This document shows, in pieces, positions 41,401 to 49,798 of a stretch of 64,000 nt of DNA; the first letter of the stretch is position 1, and each line of letters starts with the position of its first letter. The notes below the pieces were generated by a model. That model was not told the DNA's origin. It saw only the letters and a list, made by a program, of their open reading frames with translations, and did not search any database. The position numbers and the translations under genes were made by a program. The DNA comes from Nocardioides agariphilus (lineage in GTDB: Bacteria; Actinomycetota; Actinomycetes; Propionibacteriales; Nocardioidaceae), in assembly GCF_015352445.1 (NCBI RefSeq), contig NZ_JADKPO010000005.1, forward strand, positions 1 to 64,000. The letters are read 5' to 3'.

Positions 41401-41732
41401 ACCGTGAGCTCGCCGCTGCGTCCGCCCGTCGCGGGGTCGGCGGCAGCCGCCACCAGTCGCCGACGCAGGTCGGTGCCGACGCTCGCGGCTGCTCTCGCTG
41501 AGAAGATGTCACCGGCCCACGTCACCGCCCCACGGAGCGCGAGCACCACGACGATCGACCAGGCCGCCGTACGCACGTCCCGGCCCTCGACCGCGCGGAC
41601 GACCAGGTCAGTCACGACCCAGGCCTGGAGGAGGACGAGGAGGCAGGTGGCGAGTCCGCTGCCCAGGACACCGGCCAACGGGCGGGCCCCGGGTCGGAGC
41701 AGACGTCGCAGCCGCGGGTCCGAGGGTCTCAC
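38427..41732 (-). CDS. cydDC: Fused CydD-CydC ABC exporter for cytochrome bd assembly
   Basis: 1101 residues, two complete ABC exporter halves in one chain. First half: six helices, Walker A GGSGCGKSTLLA, signature LSAGERARLAL, Walker B WVLLDEPTAHLDDL. A Pro/Ala-rich linker (about 540-570) leads to the second half with six helices, Walker A GPSGSGKSTVAAL, signature VSGGERARLGV, Walker B VLVLDEPTAHLDHP. It is needed for heme d insertion into cytochrome bd, by export of reduced thiols. Overlaps cydB by 4 bp (ATGA). The fused form is common in actinobacteria. Confidence 0.93.
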   Translation of the reverse strand: MRPSDPRLRRLLRPGARPLAGVLGSGLATCLLVLLQAWVVTDLVVRAVEGRDVRTAAWSIVVVLALRGAVTWAGDIFSARAAASVGTDLRRRLVAAAADPATGGRSGELTVLVTRGVTAIEPYLTRYLPALVLAAVLPALTIVAIATQDLLSAVIVLSTLPLVPVFGVLVGLATRDRAREQWAEMGALSGHFVDVMKGLPTLVAHRRARAQSDRIREVTERYRAASMRTLRIAFASSAVLELVATLSVALVAVTVGVRLASGSMELPSALVVLLLAPEAYWPLRRVGAEFHAAAEGVATFEAAHALLEAGQPGQAGRGAAAPGTDLIVSGLEVTYPGRVTPALARLDTVLPARGVTVVTGGSGCGKSTLLAALAGLVEPSAGQVLAAGHPVGGSPWQEQVAWLPQRPVFVAGSIADNLRLAAPLAEDQRLWAALRRVALEERVRALPEGLDTVLGEDGATLSAGERARLALARVVVAQRPWVLLDEPTAHLDDLTEQVIADTIMELGRESAVVVVAHRDAIVALADRTLQLEPPSSPATKPSPSAPAHQAAPQPAAAPSIRAKDPWPLWAATLVGAAASASGVALTATAGWLIVQASTRPGVLTLLVAIVGVRTFGLARPVLRYVERLRSHDSALRLLAERRVQVYEAVVPLVPGRLGRRRGDVLASVVDDVDSVVDRELRVRMPVRTYAIVAGLAVAVSALVLPAAAVPIALGSLVAGGGGWLLARFGARRPERELVTARAELSAAVLDSVQVASELRMWQATDRATDRVGDIAGRIGSCGRRAATWLGAGRGLVLVATGAAMAVTAAVAAAASRTGEVSAPMLALVVLVPLALVDVAVGVPDAGALSVRTAAAAARLHRLATAAPAVRDTVATTSPASSDLVLDSARARWAPHAPLTTPASLSLSRGERVALIGPSGSGKSTVAALLLRFLDPAEGSLAVGGAPARSMSLDDLRRRVGLVDDDPHVFATTVAENIRFARPGASDDDVADALRRAHLGTWLDSLPDGLDAWIGEGHAGVSGGERARLGVARSLLADQPVLVLDEPTAHLDHPTAQALAAEVLSGPRDRAVLWITHGSAGLDHVDRIVTQGSDWPGRHQGP

Positions 41733-42754
41733 GACATCGTGGAGGTGGTGGAGCTCGCGGGCTGCGGGATGTGGTGCACCGAGATCCGCTTGCGGAAGAC
41801 CCAGTAGGTCCAGCCCTGGTAGGCGAGCACGACGGGCGTGAAGATCACCGCGACCACCGTCATGATCTTCAGGGTGTACGCCGTCGCGGAGGCGTTGGTG
41901 GTCGTCAGGCTCAAGCCGTCGTCCAGGCTGGTCGGCATCACGTCGGGGAACAGGGCCAGGAACAGGCCAGCCACTCCGATGGCGATGGCCACGAAGGTGC
42001 CCAGGAACGCCCAGCCCTCACGCCCGGCTCTCACGGCCACCAGTCCGGCGACCAGTGCGCCGGCCGCGACCACGAACGCGACAGCCGAGCCGACGGTGCC
42101 GGTGTCGAGCTGGGTCCAGAGCAGGAAGGCGACGGCGACGACGGCGGCCGCGACACCGACCTTCTGGGCCAGGTCGCGTGCCGCGTGACGGATCCGCCCG
42201 TCGGTCTTGAGGCTGATGAAGATCGCGCCGTGGGTGAGGAACAGCAGCAGCGTCATCGCGCCGCCCAGCAACGCGTAGGGGTTGAGCAGGTTGAAGAACC
42301 CGCCGACGTACTCCTTGTCGGCGTTGATCGGGACGCCGCGCAGGATGTTGGCGAAGGCGACCCCCCACAGCAGCGCAGGCAGGAAGGAGCCGATCACGAT
42401 CGCGAGGTCCCAGCGCGCCCGCCAGGTGGCGTCCTCGCGCTTGGCGCGGTACTCGAAGGCCAGTCCTCGGACGATGAGCGCGATCAGGATCAGCAGCAGC
42501 GGGAGGTAGAAGCCGCTGAACAGCGTGGCGTACCACTCGGGGAAGGCCGCGAACGTCGCGCCGCCGGCAACCAGCAGCCAGACCTCGTTTCCGTCCCAGA
42601 CCGGGCCGATGGTGTTGATGAGCACGCGTCGCTCGGTGTCGTCCTTGGCCAGGACGGGCAGCAGCATGCCCACCCCGAAGTCGAAGCCCTCCAGGGCGAA
42701 GTAGCCCATCCAGAGCACGGCGATGAGCGAGAACCAGACGGTGGTGAGCTCCAT
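41729..42754 (-). CDS. cydB: Cytochrome bd ubiquinol/menaquinol oxidase subunit II
   Basis: 341 residues with eight or nine helices. Conserved N-terminus TTVWFSLIAVLWMGYFALEG then FDFGVGMLLPVLAKDDTERR, and GPVWDGNEVWLLVAGGATFA; later GGAMTLLLFLTHGAIFISLK and the C-terminal MTVVAVIFTPVVLAYQGWTY. It pairs with CydA to form the high-affinity terminal oxidase. Sits between cydA (15 bp gap) and cydDC (4 bp overlap). Confidence 0.95.
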   Translation of the reverse strand: MELTTVWFSLIAVLWMGYFALEGFDFGVGMLLPVLAKDDTERRVLINTIGPVWDGNEVWLLVAGGATFAAFPEWYATLFSGFYLPLLLILIALIVRGLAFEYRAKREDATWRARWDLAIVIGSFLPALLWGVAFANILRGVPINADKEYVGGFFNLLNPYALLGGAMTLLLFLTHGAIFISLKTDGRIRHAARDLAQKVGVAAAVVAVAFLLWTQLDTGTVGSAVAFVVAAGALVAGLVAVRAGREGWAFLGTFVAIAIGVAGLFLALFPDVMPTSLDDGLSLTTTNASATAYTLKIMTVVAVIFTPVVLAYQGWTYWVFRKRISVHHIPQPASSTTSTMS

Positions 42755-42769
42755 GGGAATGTCGGCCTC

Positions 42770-44203
42770 TCAGTAGGCGAAGGCGAGCGGACGGTCGGCG
42801 TCGCCGCTGTCGTCGTCGGTCGGGACGGGTGCTGGGTCGGCTCCTCGGGCGATGTAGGTGAACATCAGCTTGACCTCGATGACCGCGAGCACCGCGTAGA
42901 GAAGGGTCAGCAGGGTCAGCGAGGTGGTGACCTCGAAGGTGCTGACGCCGGGCGAGACGCCGGAGGCGGTCGTCATCAGTCCGAACACCGCCCACGGCTG
43001 GCGGCCGGCCTCGGTGAAGATCCAGCCGAAGGAGTTGGCCAGCAGGGGCAAGAAGGGCAGGCAGAGCGCGGCCCACATGATGGTCCGTCCGCGCGGACGC
43101 CTGCCCCGGCGGGTCGCCAGCAGCAGCCATCCGGCGATCAGTGCCCCCAGCACGCCGAGGCCGATCATCAACCGGAACGTCCAGTACGACAGCGGGATGT
43201 TCGGGACGTAGCCGCTGGGGGAGTAGTACGTCGCGCCGGGGTCCTGCCCGTAGGTCTGCTGGTACTCCTCGCGCAGCTGGTTGACTCCCTTGACCTCGCT
43301 GTCGAAGTCCCCGGTGGCCAGGAACGAGAGGAGACCGGGCACCTTGACGGAGAACTTCTCCTCCCTCCCGTCGAGGCTGCCGACGGTCAGCAGCGAGAAA
43401 CCGGCGTTCGTCTCGGTCTCGTAGAGCGCCTCGGCGGCCGCCATCTTCATCGGCTGGACCTCGGTCATGATCTTGCCCTGGATGTCGCCCGTGACCGCTA
43501 CGCCGACCGCGGCGATCAGCGCGACGGCAGCTCCGGTGCGCAACGCCTTGCGGTAGAGGTCGGTGTCCTCCCGCTTGCCGCGGACCAGCTGCCAGAAGGC
43601 GATGGCGACGACGAACGCAGCGCCCGTGAGGTACGCCGAGAGCACCACGTGCGGGAAGGTCACCAGCTGCACCTTGTTGAACATCACCGCGGCGAAGTCC
43701 TCCATCTCCGCGCGGCCGGTGTCGGGGTTGAACCGGTAGCCGACCGGGTTCTGCATCCAGGAGTTGGCGGCCAGGATGAAGTAGGCCGAGAACAGCGTGC
43801 CGACGTGGACCAGCCAGATGCACGCGGTGTGCACCTTCTCGGGCAGGCGGTCCCAGCCGAAGATCCACAGGCCCAGGAACGTCGACTCCAGGAAGAAGGC
43901 CAGCAGGCCCTCGACCGCCAAGGGCGCGCCGAAGATGTCACCGACGAAGCGGGAGTAGTCGCTCCAGTTCATGCCGAACTGGAACTCCTGCACGATCCCG
44001 GTCACCACGCCGATGGCGAAGTTGATCAGGAACAGCTTGCCGAAGAACTTGGTCAGCCGCAGCCACTGCTCGTTGCGCGTGCGGATCCAGGCCGTCTGGT
44101 AGCCCGCCACGATCGCCGAGAGCCCGATCGTGATGGGCACGAAGAGGAAGTGGTAGACGGTGAGGATGGCGAACTGCCATCGGGCGATGTCGGTCGGGTC
44201 CAC
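42770..44203 (-). CDS. cydA: Cytochrome bd ubiquinol/menaquinol oxidase subunit I
   Basis: 477 residues. Heme ligands: His18 in ILTVYHFLFVP (heme b595 type), His in VTFPHVVLSAYLTGAAF (heme b558). GRQPWAVFGLMTT, the conserved quinol/heme motif, is present, and the Q-loop between them is short, as in actinobacterial and Bacillus-type enzymes. GTG 44203 is set by AGGAG five bases before; the reading upstream is not conserved. With cydB and cydDC it forms an operon behind a perfect DevR-like dyad, so expression is probably raised at low oxygen. Confidence 0.95.
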   Translation of the reverse strand: MDPTDIARWQFAILTVYHFLFVPITIGLSAIVAGYQTAWIRTRNEQWLRLTKFFGKLFLINFAIGVVTGIVQEFQFGMNWSDYSRFVGDIFGAPLAVEGLLAFFLESTFLGLWIFGWDRLPEKVHTACIWLVHVGTLFSAYFILAANSWMQNPVGYRFNPDTGRAEMEDFAAVMFNKVQLVTFPHVVLSAYLTGAAFVVAIAFWQLVRGKREDTDLYRKALRTGAAVALIAAVGVAVTGDIQGKIMTEVQPMKMAAAEALYETETNAGFSLLTVGSLDGREEKFSVKVPGLLSFLATGDFDSEVKGVNQLREEYQQTYGQDPGATYYSPSGYVPNIPLSYWTFRLMIGLGVLGALIAGWLLLATRRGRRPRGRTIMWAALCLPFLPLLANSFGWIFTEAGRQPWAVFGLMTTASGVSPGVSTFEVTTSLTLLTLLYAVLAVIEVKLMFTYIARGADPAPVPTDDDSGDADRPLAFAY

Positions 44204-44295
44204 GGGGACTCCTGTCACGGGCGCGGTCGAGGCTGGCTGGTCCAACGTAGGAAGCGGCCAGTGGGCCCGCCCACGGCGGAACGTCCCCTGGCGCC

Positions 44296-44309
44296 GGGAC
44301 GTTGGTCCC
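44296..44309. promoter_or_regulatory. DevR/DosR-like box before cydA
   Basis: GGGAC-GTTG-GTCCC matches all ten defined positions of GGGAC-N4-GTCCC. It lies about 100 bp upstream of the cydA start, a spacing also seen for the boxes before the alcohol dehydrogenase, YfcC and DUF4389 genes. Confidence 0.65.
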
Positions 44310-44336
44310 GCCGACGGGTCGGGCACGCGCCGCGGC

Positions 44337-45746
44337 CTACGGCCCCCTCGAGGCCCAGGCCTTGCGGATGGATGTCTGGATGCGCGAGACCGCGTGGAGG
44401 CTGTCGCGCAGGAAGCGCCGCTGGAGGGGCTCGAGTGACGCGGGCGCGATGTGGCTGTCCGCGGAACCGCCCGACCTGATGGCGGCGAGCTCCCGGTCGA
44501 AGCGCAGCTGGAAGATCAGCTCGAAGGCGGCGACGAGATCGTCCCCTTCGTCGCTGGTGAGGAGCCCGGCCTGGGTGCCGCGGATGATCCGGTCGACGGT
44601 CGAGCCGGTCGGCACGCCCGCCGCGAGAGCCAGCCACCGGCCGAGCAGCACGATGGGCCACAGGCCACCGTGCTTGATGTCGAGGCGGCCCCTGTGGGCG
44701 CTGGCGTGGTCGACCGCGAAGTCGCGCAGGATGCCTCGGGCAGGCTTCACCGCCACGGTGAAGCCGAGCAGGGCGCTGAGGAAGGCCCGGCTCCTGGCCG
44801 CGTCGAGCATCGACCGCATCAGGTCGCTGCCGAGGTCGACGGACGTCAGCGCGCGGTTGTCGGCCACGATCGAGGCAAGCAGCAGCGCGCTCTGCGACTC
44901 CGGGTGGTGGGTCCAGCGGCGGGTGACCTCCCGCCACTCCCCGACGGAATGGCTGAACAAGGGCTCCGTCGCGTTCGCGCCGTCCGGGCACCTGGACAGC
45001 CCGCATCGCTCGAGGCCCGACAACACCAGATCGGCATCCTCGCGTAGGTCCGACTCACGTCCGGCCAGGGAGTCGGGCCAGGTCAGAGCCGTGTCCACGT
45101 CGGAGCGGGGAAGCGCCTCGCGACGGGCTGCCGAACCCAGCACGAGCCAGGACACCTCGTCTGCCGGGGCGGCGGTCGGGGTCAGCTCCACCACACGCTG
45201 GACGACCAGGTCCCGCACGGCGGACAGGACGCCGCTGACCTGGAGCGCCGGCGTGCCGAGCTCGGCCATCTCGAGCACGGTCTCGCCCAGCGCTGAGGTC
45301 GCCGGGCCGAGCTCCTCGATCGACCGCGCTCGTCGTACCGACGCCCGGACGAGCAGCGGGTCGCGTACGTCGGCCGACGCGAGATCCACGAGCCTGAGCA
45401 CTCCGGCCGGGTCGCCGGTGTCGGTCGTGACGACGAGGTGGTGGATGCCGTGCTCGATCATCTGGAGCAGGGCTGCGGGGGCGTCGGCGTGCTCGTTGAC
45501 CGTGACCACGGGTGCCGAGCAGATCGCACCCAGGGCCGTCTCCCGCGACACCGAGTCGTCGGCCAAGGACGCGCGGAAGTCGTGGTCGGTGGCGATCCCG
45601 AATCCGCCGGGCAGGCGCACGAGCACGCACGAGTCGTCGCCCCCGTCCAGCAGACGCGCCGCCGTGCCGATGCTGGCCCCCGCATCGGCCCACAGCAGGG
45701 GCCGCATCCTCCTCCGCACCGGAGACGCGGCAGCCCAGGCAGGCAT
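44337..45746 (-). CDS. CBS-domain / DUF294 putative nucleotidyltransferase
   Basis: 469 residues. N-terminal CBS pair (VLVRLPGGFGIATDHDFRAS, then VVTVNEHADAPAALLQMIEH and GIHHLVVTTDTGDPAGVLRL), a DUF294 nucleotidyltransferase core with WLVLGSAARREALPRSDVDT (G-S-x10-D-x-D type metal site) and the DUF294 C-terminal domain (HGGLWPIVLLGRWLAL). No cyclic-nucleotide-binding domain is visible, unlike many relatives. Such proteins are GlnD-like and may nucleotidylate a partner or bind nucleotides. The ATG overlaps the phosphoketolase stop (TGATG), tying it to that enzyme. Confidence 0.82.
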   Translation of the reverse strand: MPAWAAASPVRRRMRPLLWADAGASIGTAARLLDGGDDSCVLVRLPGGFGIATDHDFRASLADDSVSRETALGAICSAPVVTVNEHADAPAALLQMIEHGIHHLVVTTDTGDPAGVLRLVDLASADVRDPLLVRASVRRARSIEELGPATSALGETVLEMAELGTPALQVSGVLSAVRDLVVQRVVELTPTAAPADEVSWLVLGSAARREALPRSDVDTALTWPDSLAGRESDLREDADLVLSGLERCGLSRCPDGANATEPLFSHSVGEWREVTRRWTHHPESQSALLLASIVADNRALTSVDLGSDLMRSMLDAARSRAFLSALLGFTVAVKPARGILRDFAVDHASAHRGRLDIKHGGLWPIVLLGRWLALAAGVPTGSTVDRIIRGTQAGLLTSDEGDDLVAAFELIFQLRFDRELAAIRSGGSADSHIAPASLEPLQRRFLRDSLHAVSRIQTSIRKAWASRGP

Positions 45747-48181
45747 CACACCTCGGCTGCGCGCCAGGTCCAGCCCGCGATGTCGGGCAGGTCCTCGAGG
45801 TGTTCGCGGATGTAGCGCTCGTGCTCCGCGAGCCGGTGGGCGCACAGCCGACGCAGCTCGTCCCAGCCGTCGGGCCTGCGGCTGGCCCGCCGCAGCACCT
45901 CCTGCGCCAGGTGGTACCTCGACATCCGGTTCAGCACGACCATGTCGAACGGCGTCGTGGTGGTGCCCTGCTCGCTGAAGCCCCTGACGTGGAAGCGGCC
46001 GGGGTTGCTGCGGCCGTGGATGAGCTGGTGGACGGCACGCGGGTAGCCGTGGAAGGCGAACACCACGTGCTTGTCGGGGGTGAAGAGGTCGTCGAACTGG
46101 CTGTCCGCGTAGCCGTGCGGGTGGTCGTTCTCCGGCAGCAGTGCCATCAGGTCGACCACGTTGACGAACCGGACCTTCAGGTCGGGCACGTGGTCGCGCA
46201 GCAGCTCTGCGGCTGCCAGCGCCTCCTGGGTCGGCACGTCTCCCGCGCAGGCCAGCACGATGTCGGGCTGCTCGTCCTCCGGGCAGTTGCCCGCCCACTC
46301 CCAGACCCCGGCGCCGGTGGCGCAGTGGCGGTGAGCCTCCTCGAGCGTGAGGTACTGCAGGTGCTGCTGCTTGTCGACCACGATCAGGTTGACGTGGTCG
46401 GTGCTGCGCAGGCAGTGGTCCATGATCGAGAGCGTCGAGTTGGCGTCCGGTGGCAGCCACACGCGGACCACACCGGGCGACAGAGGCAGCATCGCGTCGA
46501 TCAGGCCGGGTCCCTGGTGGGAGAAGCCGTTGTGGTCGTTGCGCCAGCAGGTCGAGGTGAGCAGCACGTTGAGTGACGACACGGACTCGCGCCAGGGCAG
46601 CTCCTGAGCGTGCTGCAGCCACTTCACGTGCTGGACGGCCATCGAGGCGGACACCATCGCGAACGCCTCGTAGGTCGCGAAGACGCCGTGCCGGCCGGTC
46701 AGCGTGTAGCCCTCCAGCCAGCCCTGGCACAGGTGCTCGCTGAGCACCTCCATCACGCGACCGTCGTGGCCCAGGTGGTCGTCGGTGTCGAGCACCTGCC
46801 CGACGAAGCACCGGTCCGTCACGTCGAAGACGGCCTGGAGCCGGTTGCTGGCGGTCTCGTCGGGCGAGAACAGCCGGAACGTGCCGCCGCCGTCGGGCTT
46901 GGTGGTCGCGGCGTAGAGGTCGCGCATCAGCTCACCGGACGAGAAGGTGTTGCTGACGCGCAGGCGCCCCGGCGCCTCGATCGCCACCTCGTAGGTCGCC
47001 AGGTCGATGGCCGGCAGGTCCTCGCGAACCCGGCCACCGTTGGCGTGTGGAGTGGCCGACATCCGCTTGTCGCCCTCGGGAGCCAGCGCCCGGAGCTCCG
47101 GCACCAGTCGACCGTGCTCGTCGAAGAGGGTCTCGGGTGCGTAGGAACGCAGCCACTCCTCGAGCATGCGCAGGTGCTCGGGGTTCTCAGCGAGTCCGGC
47201 CAGCGGTACCTGGTGTGCTCGGAAGGTGCCTTGGACCTGGACTCCGTCGACGACGTCCGGACCCGTCCAGCCCTTCGGGGTGCGCAGCACGATGGCGGGC
47301 CATGGTGCCTGGGCTGTCGGCGAACCGCCGGAGCGGGCCTCGTGCCGCATCGACTCGATCCGGGCCTGCGCACCGCGGAGGGCGCCGTACAAGGCGGGGA
47401 AGACCTCGCGCGGGTCGTCGCCAGCGACGATGGTCGGGTCCCAGCCCTGGCCCCGCAGGTAGGACACGATGTTGTCGTCGGAGCTTCGTCCCAGCAGCGT
47501 CGGTCCGGCGATCTTGTAGCCGTTGACGTGCAGGATCGGCAGCACGGCACCGTCACGGCGGGCGTTGAGGAAGGCGGGCAGTCGCCAGGAGCCCGAGAGC
47601 GGTCCGGTCTCGGCCTCGCCGTCGCCGACCACGCAGGCGACCGTGAGCTCCGGGTTGTCGAAGGCAGCACCCGCAGCGTGGACGAGCGCGTAGCCGAGCT
47701 CACCACCCTCGTGGATGCTGCCCGGTGTCTGGACGCTCACGTGGCTGGGAACCCCGCCGGGCGAGGAGAACTGCCGGAACAGGGTGCGCACACCGGCCGC
47801 GTCGTCGCCGACGTGGGGATAGATCTCCGAGTAGGTGCCTTCGAGCCATCCGGCCGCGACCAGCGCCGGCCCGCCGTGCCCCGGCCCGGTGACGTAGAGC
47901 CAGTCGGTGTGGGTCTCGCGGATCACCCGGTTGATCAGCGCGTAGATCATCGACAGCCCGGGGCTGGTGCCCCAGTGACCGAGCAGCCGCGGCTTGATGT
48001 GCTCGAGCCGCAGCGGCTCGCGCAGGAGCGCGTTCTCGCGCAGGTAGATCTGGCCGACGGTCAGGTAGTTGGCGGCAGCCCACCAGCGCAGGTCGAGGTC
48101 GAGGGCGTGGTCCTCGTAGGACCAGACGTCGAGTGGCGCGGGCGCGGGCGGTGTCGTCTCGGAGATGGGCACGACGTTCAT
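45746..48181 (-). CDS. xfp: Xylulose-5-phosphate / fructose-6-phosphate phosphoketolase
   Basis: 811 residues, the normal length. N-terminal thiamine-PP domain with GHWGTSPGLSMIYALINRVI, GPGHGGPALVAAGWLEGTYS, GVPSHVSVQTPGSIHEGGEL and VVGDGEAETGPLSGSWRLPA (GDG-x-E, cofactor binding); pyrimidine domain with EVLSEHLCQGWLEGYTLTGR and TSTCWRNDHNGFSHQGPGLI; C-terminal FVNVVDLMALLPENDHPHGY. It splits xylulose-5-P or fructose-6-P with phosphate to acetyl phosphate, giving ATP without oxygen. Coupled to a DUF294 protein, with a DevR-like box close upstream. Confidence 0.95.
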   Translation of the reverse strand: MNVVPISETTPPAPAPLDVWSYEDHALDLDLRWWAAANYLTVGQIYLRENALLREPLRLEHIKPRLLGHWGTSPGLSMIYALINRVIRETHTDWLYVTGPGHGGPALVAAGWLEGTYSEIYPHVGDDAAGVRTLFRQFSSPGGVPSHVSVQTPGSIHEGGELGYALVHAAGAAFDNPELTVACVVGDGEAETGPLSGSWRLPAFLNARRDGAVLPILHVNGYKIAGPTLLGRSSDDNIVSYLRGQGWDPTIVAGDDPREVFPALYGALRGAQARIESMRHEARSGGSPTAQAPWPAIVLRTPKGWTGPDVVDGVQVQGTFRAHQVPLAGLAENPEHLRMLEEWLRSYAPETLFDEHGRLVPELRALAPEGDKRMSATPHANGGRVREDLPAIDLATYEVAIEAPGRLRVSNTFSSGELMRDLYAATTKPDGGGTFRLFSPDETASNRLQAVFDVTDRCFVGQVLDTDDHLGHDGRVMEVLSEHLCQGWLEGYTLTGRHGVFATYEAFAMVSASMAVQHVKWLQHAQELPWRESVSSLNVLLTSTCWRNDHNGFSHQGPGLIDAMLPLSPGVVRVWLPPDANSTLSIMDHCLRSTDHVNLIVVDKQQHLQYLTLEEAHRHCATGAGVWEWAGNCPEDEQPDIVLACAGDVPTQEALAAAELLRDHVPDLKVRFVNVVDLMALLPENDHPHGYADSQFDDLFTPDKHVVFAFHGYPRAVHQLIHGRSNPGRFHVRGFSEQGTTTTPFDMVVLNRMSRYHLAQEVLRRASRRPDGWDELRRLCAHRLAEHERYIREHLEDLPDIAGWTWRAAEV

Positions 48182-48208
48182 GACACCACCTGCGCCCGGG
48201 CCGAGCCA

Positions 48209-48222
48209 GTGACCTTGGTCCC
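48209..48222. promoter_or_regulatory. DevR/DosR-like box before the phosphoketolase
   Basis: GTGAC-CTTG-GTCCC, 9 of 10 positions, only about 30-40 bp before the start at 48181. The short spacing is less usual than for the other boxes. An everted GTCCC-TGCT-GGGAC overlaps it. Confidence 0.4.
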
Positions 48223-48267
48223 TGCTGGGACGGGCCGACCGGCACGGACGGGTTCCCGCCGCTCACC

Positions 48268-49695
48268 TCATCGGTCAACATCCATCCGGGACACGCCGCG
48301 GAGCGGGACCACGATGAGGACGACGGCGCCGGCGAGGCTGAGGGCGGCCAGTGCGAGCAGGACGGCCACGATCCAGTGGAGTGCAGGTACCTCGGCGCCG
48401 GCCGTCACGGTGACGTCGACCGCCCTGCTGGCATCGGCGTTCATGACCAGCGCGGACCACTCGCCCGATGCCGGCGTCCAGGTGACCTCCTGGGTGCCCG
48501 GGCCGGAGGCGCTCGCGGCCCAGAAGTTCTGCGACTGCGGCGTCGCTGTGGGCGCCAGGCCAGGGGTCGTCCTGTAGACGGGCTCGCCGTCCCTCAGGTC
48601 GACCAACGTGACGTGCCGCACGCCGGCGAGGTACGACTCGACGGCGGCCTTGGGTCCGATGCCGATGAAGACGGCGGTGGGGTCGTTCGCCACAGCCGTG
48701 ATCTTGAGGTCACCCAAGAAGGCGGCGGGGGTCACCTCAGCGGGCGCGTCGACCTGCATCTGCTCAGCCGAGGTGATGGCGTACGTCGTGGTGCGCAGGC
48801 TCTGCTCCGGACTCATCAGGAAGCCGTCGTGGTCACGGGCCGCCTGGTCTGCCACCAGGAGCGCCGCGCCTGGCACCGCGAGCCCCAAGGTGACGAAGAC
48901 GAGAACGCAGCCGGCGAGCAGCGACACGATGCGGCGCGTCGTCCAACGAGAAACGGTCGACTGGGGCGGAGGTCCTGCCGGCGGTGGGGGAGGCGCCGGG
49001 GAGGTCGGTCCTGGCTCCAGGGTGAGGGTTCCCCTGCCGTCCTCGTGGCCGCCCTGGTCGAGGCGGAAGGGCGGGTAGGTGTCGGTCATCAGAGCTGCGT
49101 AGCCCGCGACGCGGAGCACCCAGCGGTTGAGACCCAGCAGGAAGTCGAACAGGGGCTGCGGGTAGCGGCCGGTGAAGAGCAGGACGACGCCGGCCACGAA
49201 CGCGAGCAGCGGGATCAGGCCGGTCGCCGCCAGGTGGGAGCGGTCGTCGGCGTTCCCGATGTAGTAGCCCGTGCCACCCACGAGCAGCCCCACGATCAGG
49301 TAGTGCGGGATGGCCAGCAGCCACCACTTGACGAGCACCAGCCCACGCGAGAGGCGTTGGGGATAGTCCACCTCCAGGTGGGCGGGGTAGTCCGGGTCGT
49401 CGCGCAAGGTGAACGGCGGGTAGCGGTCGGTGCCGAGCGCGCCGTAGGCGTAGTACGAGACGCGCCACTGCCAGCGGAGAACGCCCACGTTGAAGTCGAA
49501 GATCGCGCGGGGGTAGCGCCCGGTGAACAGGATCGCGAAGAACGCCACCACGCTCAGCACCACGAAGGCCACCCACAAGAAGGCCAGCACCACGTAGTGC
49601 GGGATCGCCAGCAACCACTTGAGCAACCACAGCCAGCGACTGACCTCGGAGTCGAGGCGGGCATCCACGTGGACCGGGTACGTCACGGCGCTCAT
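48268..49695 (-). CDS. DUF4389 membrane protein
   Basis: 475 residues. Two DUF4389 repeats: WLWLLKWLLAIPHYVVLAFL with FTGRYPRAIFDFNVGVLRWQ and YYAYGALGTDRYPPFTL, then LVKWWLLAIPHYLIVGLLVG with FTGRYPQPLFDFLLGLNRWV and GYAALMTDTYPPFRL. A Pro-rich linker leads to a membrane helix, an outer domain and a final helix near residue 450. ATG 49695 follows AAGGAG by 9 bases. No function is known for the family. A DevR-like box upstream and neighbours suggest low-oxygen expression. In the same direction as phosphoketolase, 86 bp apart. Confidence 0.85.
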   Translation of the reverse strand: MSAVTYPVHVDARLDSEVSRWLWLLKWLLAIPHYVVLAFLWVAFVVLSVVAFFAILFTGRYPRAIFDFNVGVLRWQWRVSYYAYGALGTDRYPPFTLRDDPDYPAHLEVDYPQRLSRGLVLVKWWLLAIPHYLIVGLLVGGTGYYIGNADDRSHLAATGLIPLLAFVAGVVLLFTGRYPQPLFDFLLGLNRWVLRVAGYAALMTDTYPPFRLDQGGHEDGRGTLTLEPGPTSPAPPPPPAGPPPQSTVSRWTTRRIVSLLAGCVLVFVTLGLAVPGAALLVADQAARDHDGFLMSPEQSLRTTTYAITSAEQMQVDAPAEVTPAAFLGDLKITAVANDPTAVFIGIGPKAAVESYLAGVRHVTLVDLRDGEPVYRTTPGLAPTATPQSQNFWAASASGPGTQEVTWTPASGEWSALVMNADASRAVDVTVTAGAEVPALHWIVAVLLALAALSLAGAVVLIVVPLRGVSRMDVDR

Positions 49696-49774
49696 CGAGA
49701 ACATCTCCTTAGGACTTGTTCTCATCCTCGCGAGTCCGACGGCACCCACCCAGGGGCCCAGGTCGAGCAGGACC

Positions 49775-49788
49775 AGGACCTAGGTCAC
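49775..49788. promoter_or_regulatory. Degenerate DevR/DosR-like box before the DUF4389 gene
   Basis: AGGAC-CTAG-GTCAC, 8 of 10 positions of the dyad, centre about 86 bp upstream of the start at 49695, the same spacing as the better boxes. Confidence 0.4.
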
Positions 49789-49798
49789 CGGTTCCTGA

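Noticed and set aside
41771-44479. Long plus-strand ORF of about 900 codons
   Set aside because: Antisense to cydB and cydA; composition dominated by Gln, Glu, Gly and Arg with no recognisable motif.
48218-48231. GTCCC-TGCT-GGGAC as a DevR box before the phosphoketolase
   Set aside because: The half-sites are everted relative to GGGAC-N4-GTCCC. I kept only the overlapping GTGAC-CTTG-GTCCC at 48209.
46610-48577. Plus-strand ORF of about 650 codons
   Set aside because: Antisense to the phosphoketolase, which is supported by many catalytic motifs.
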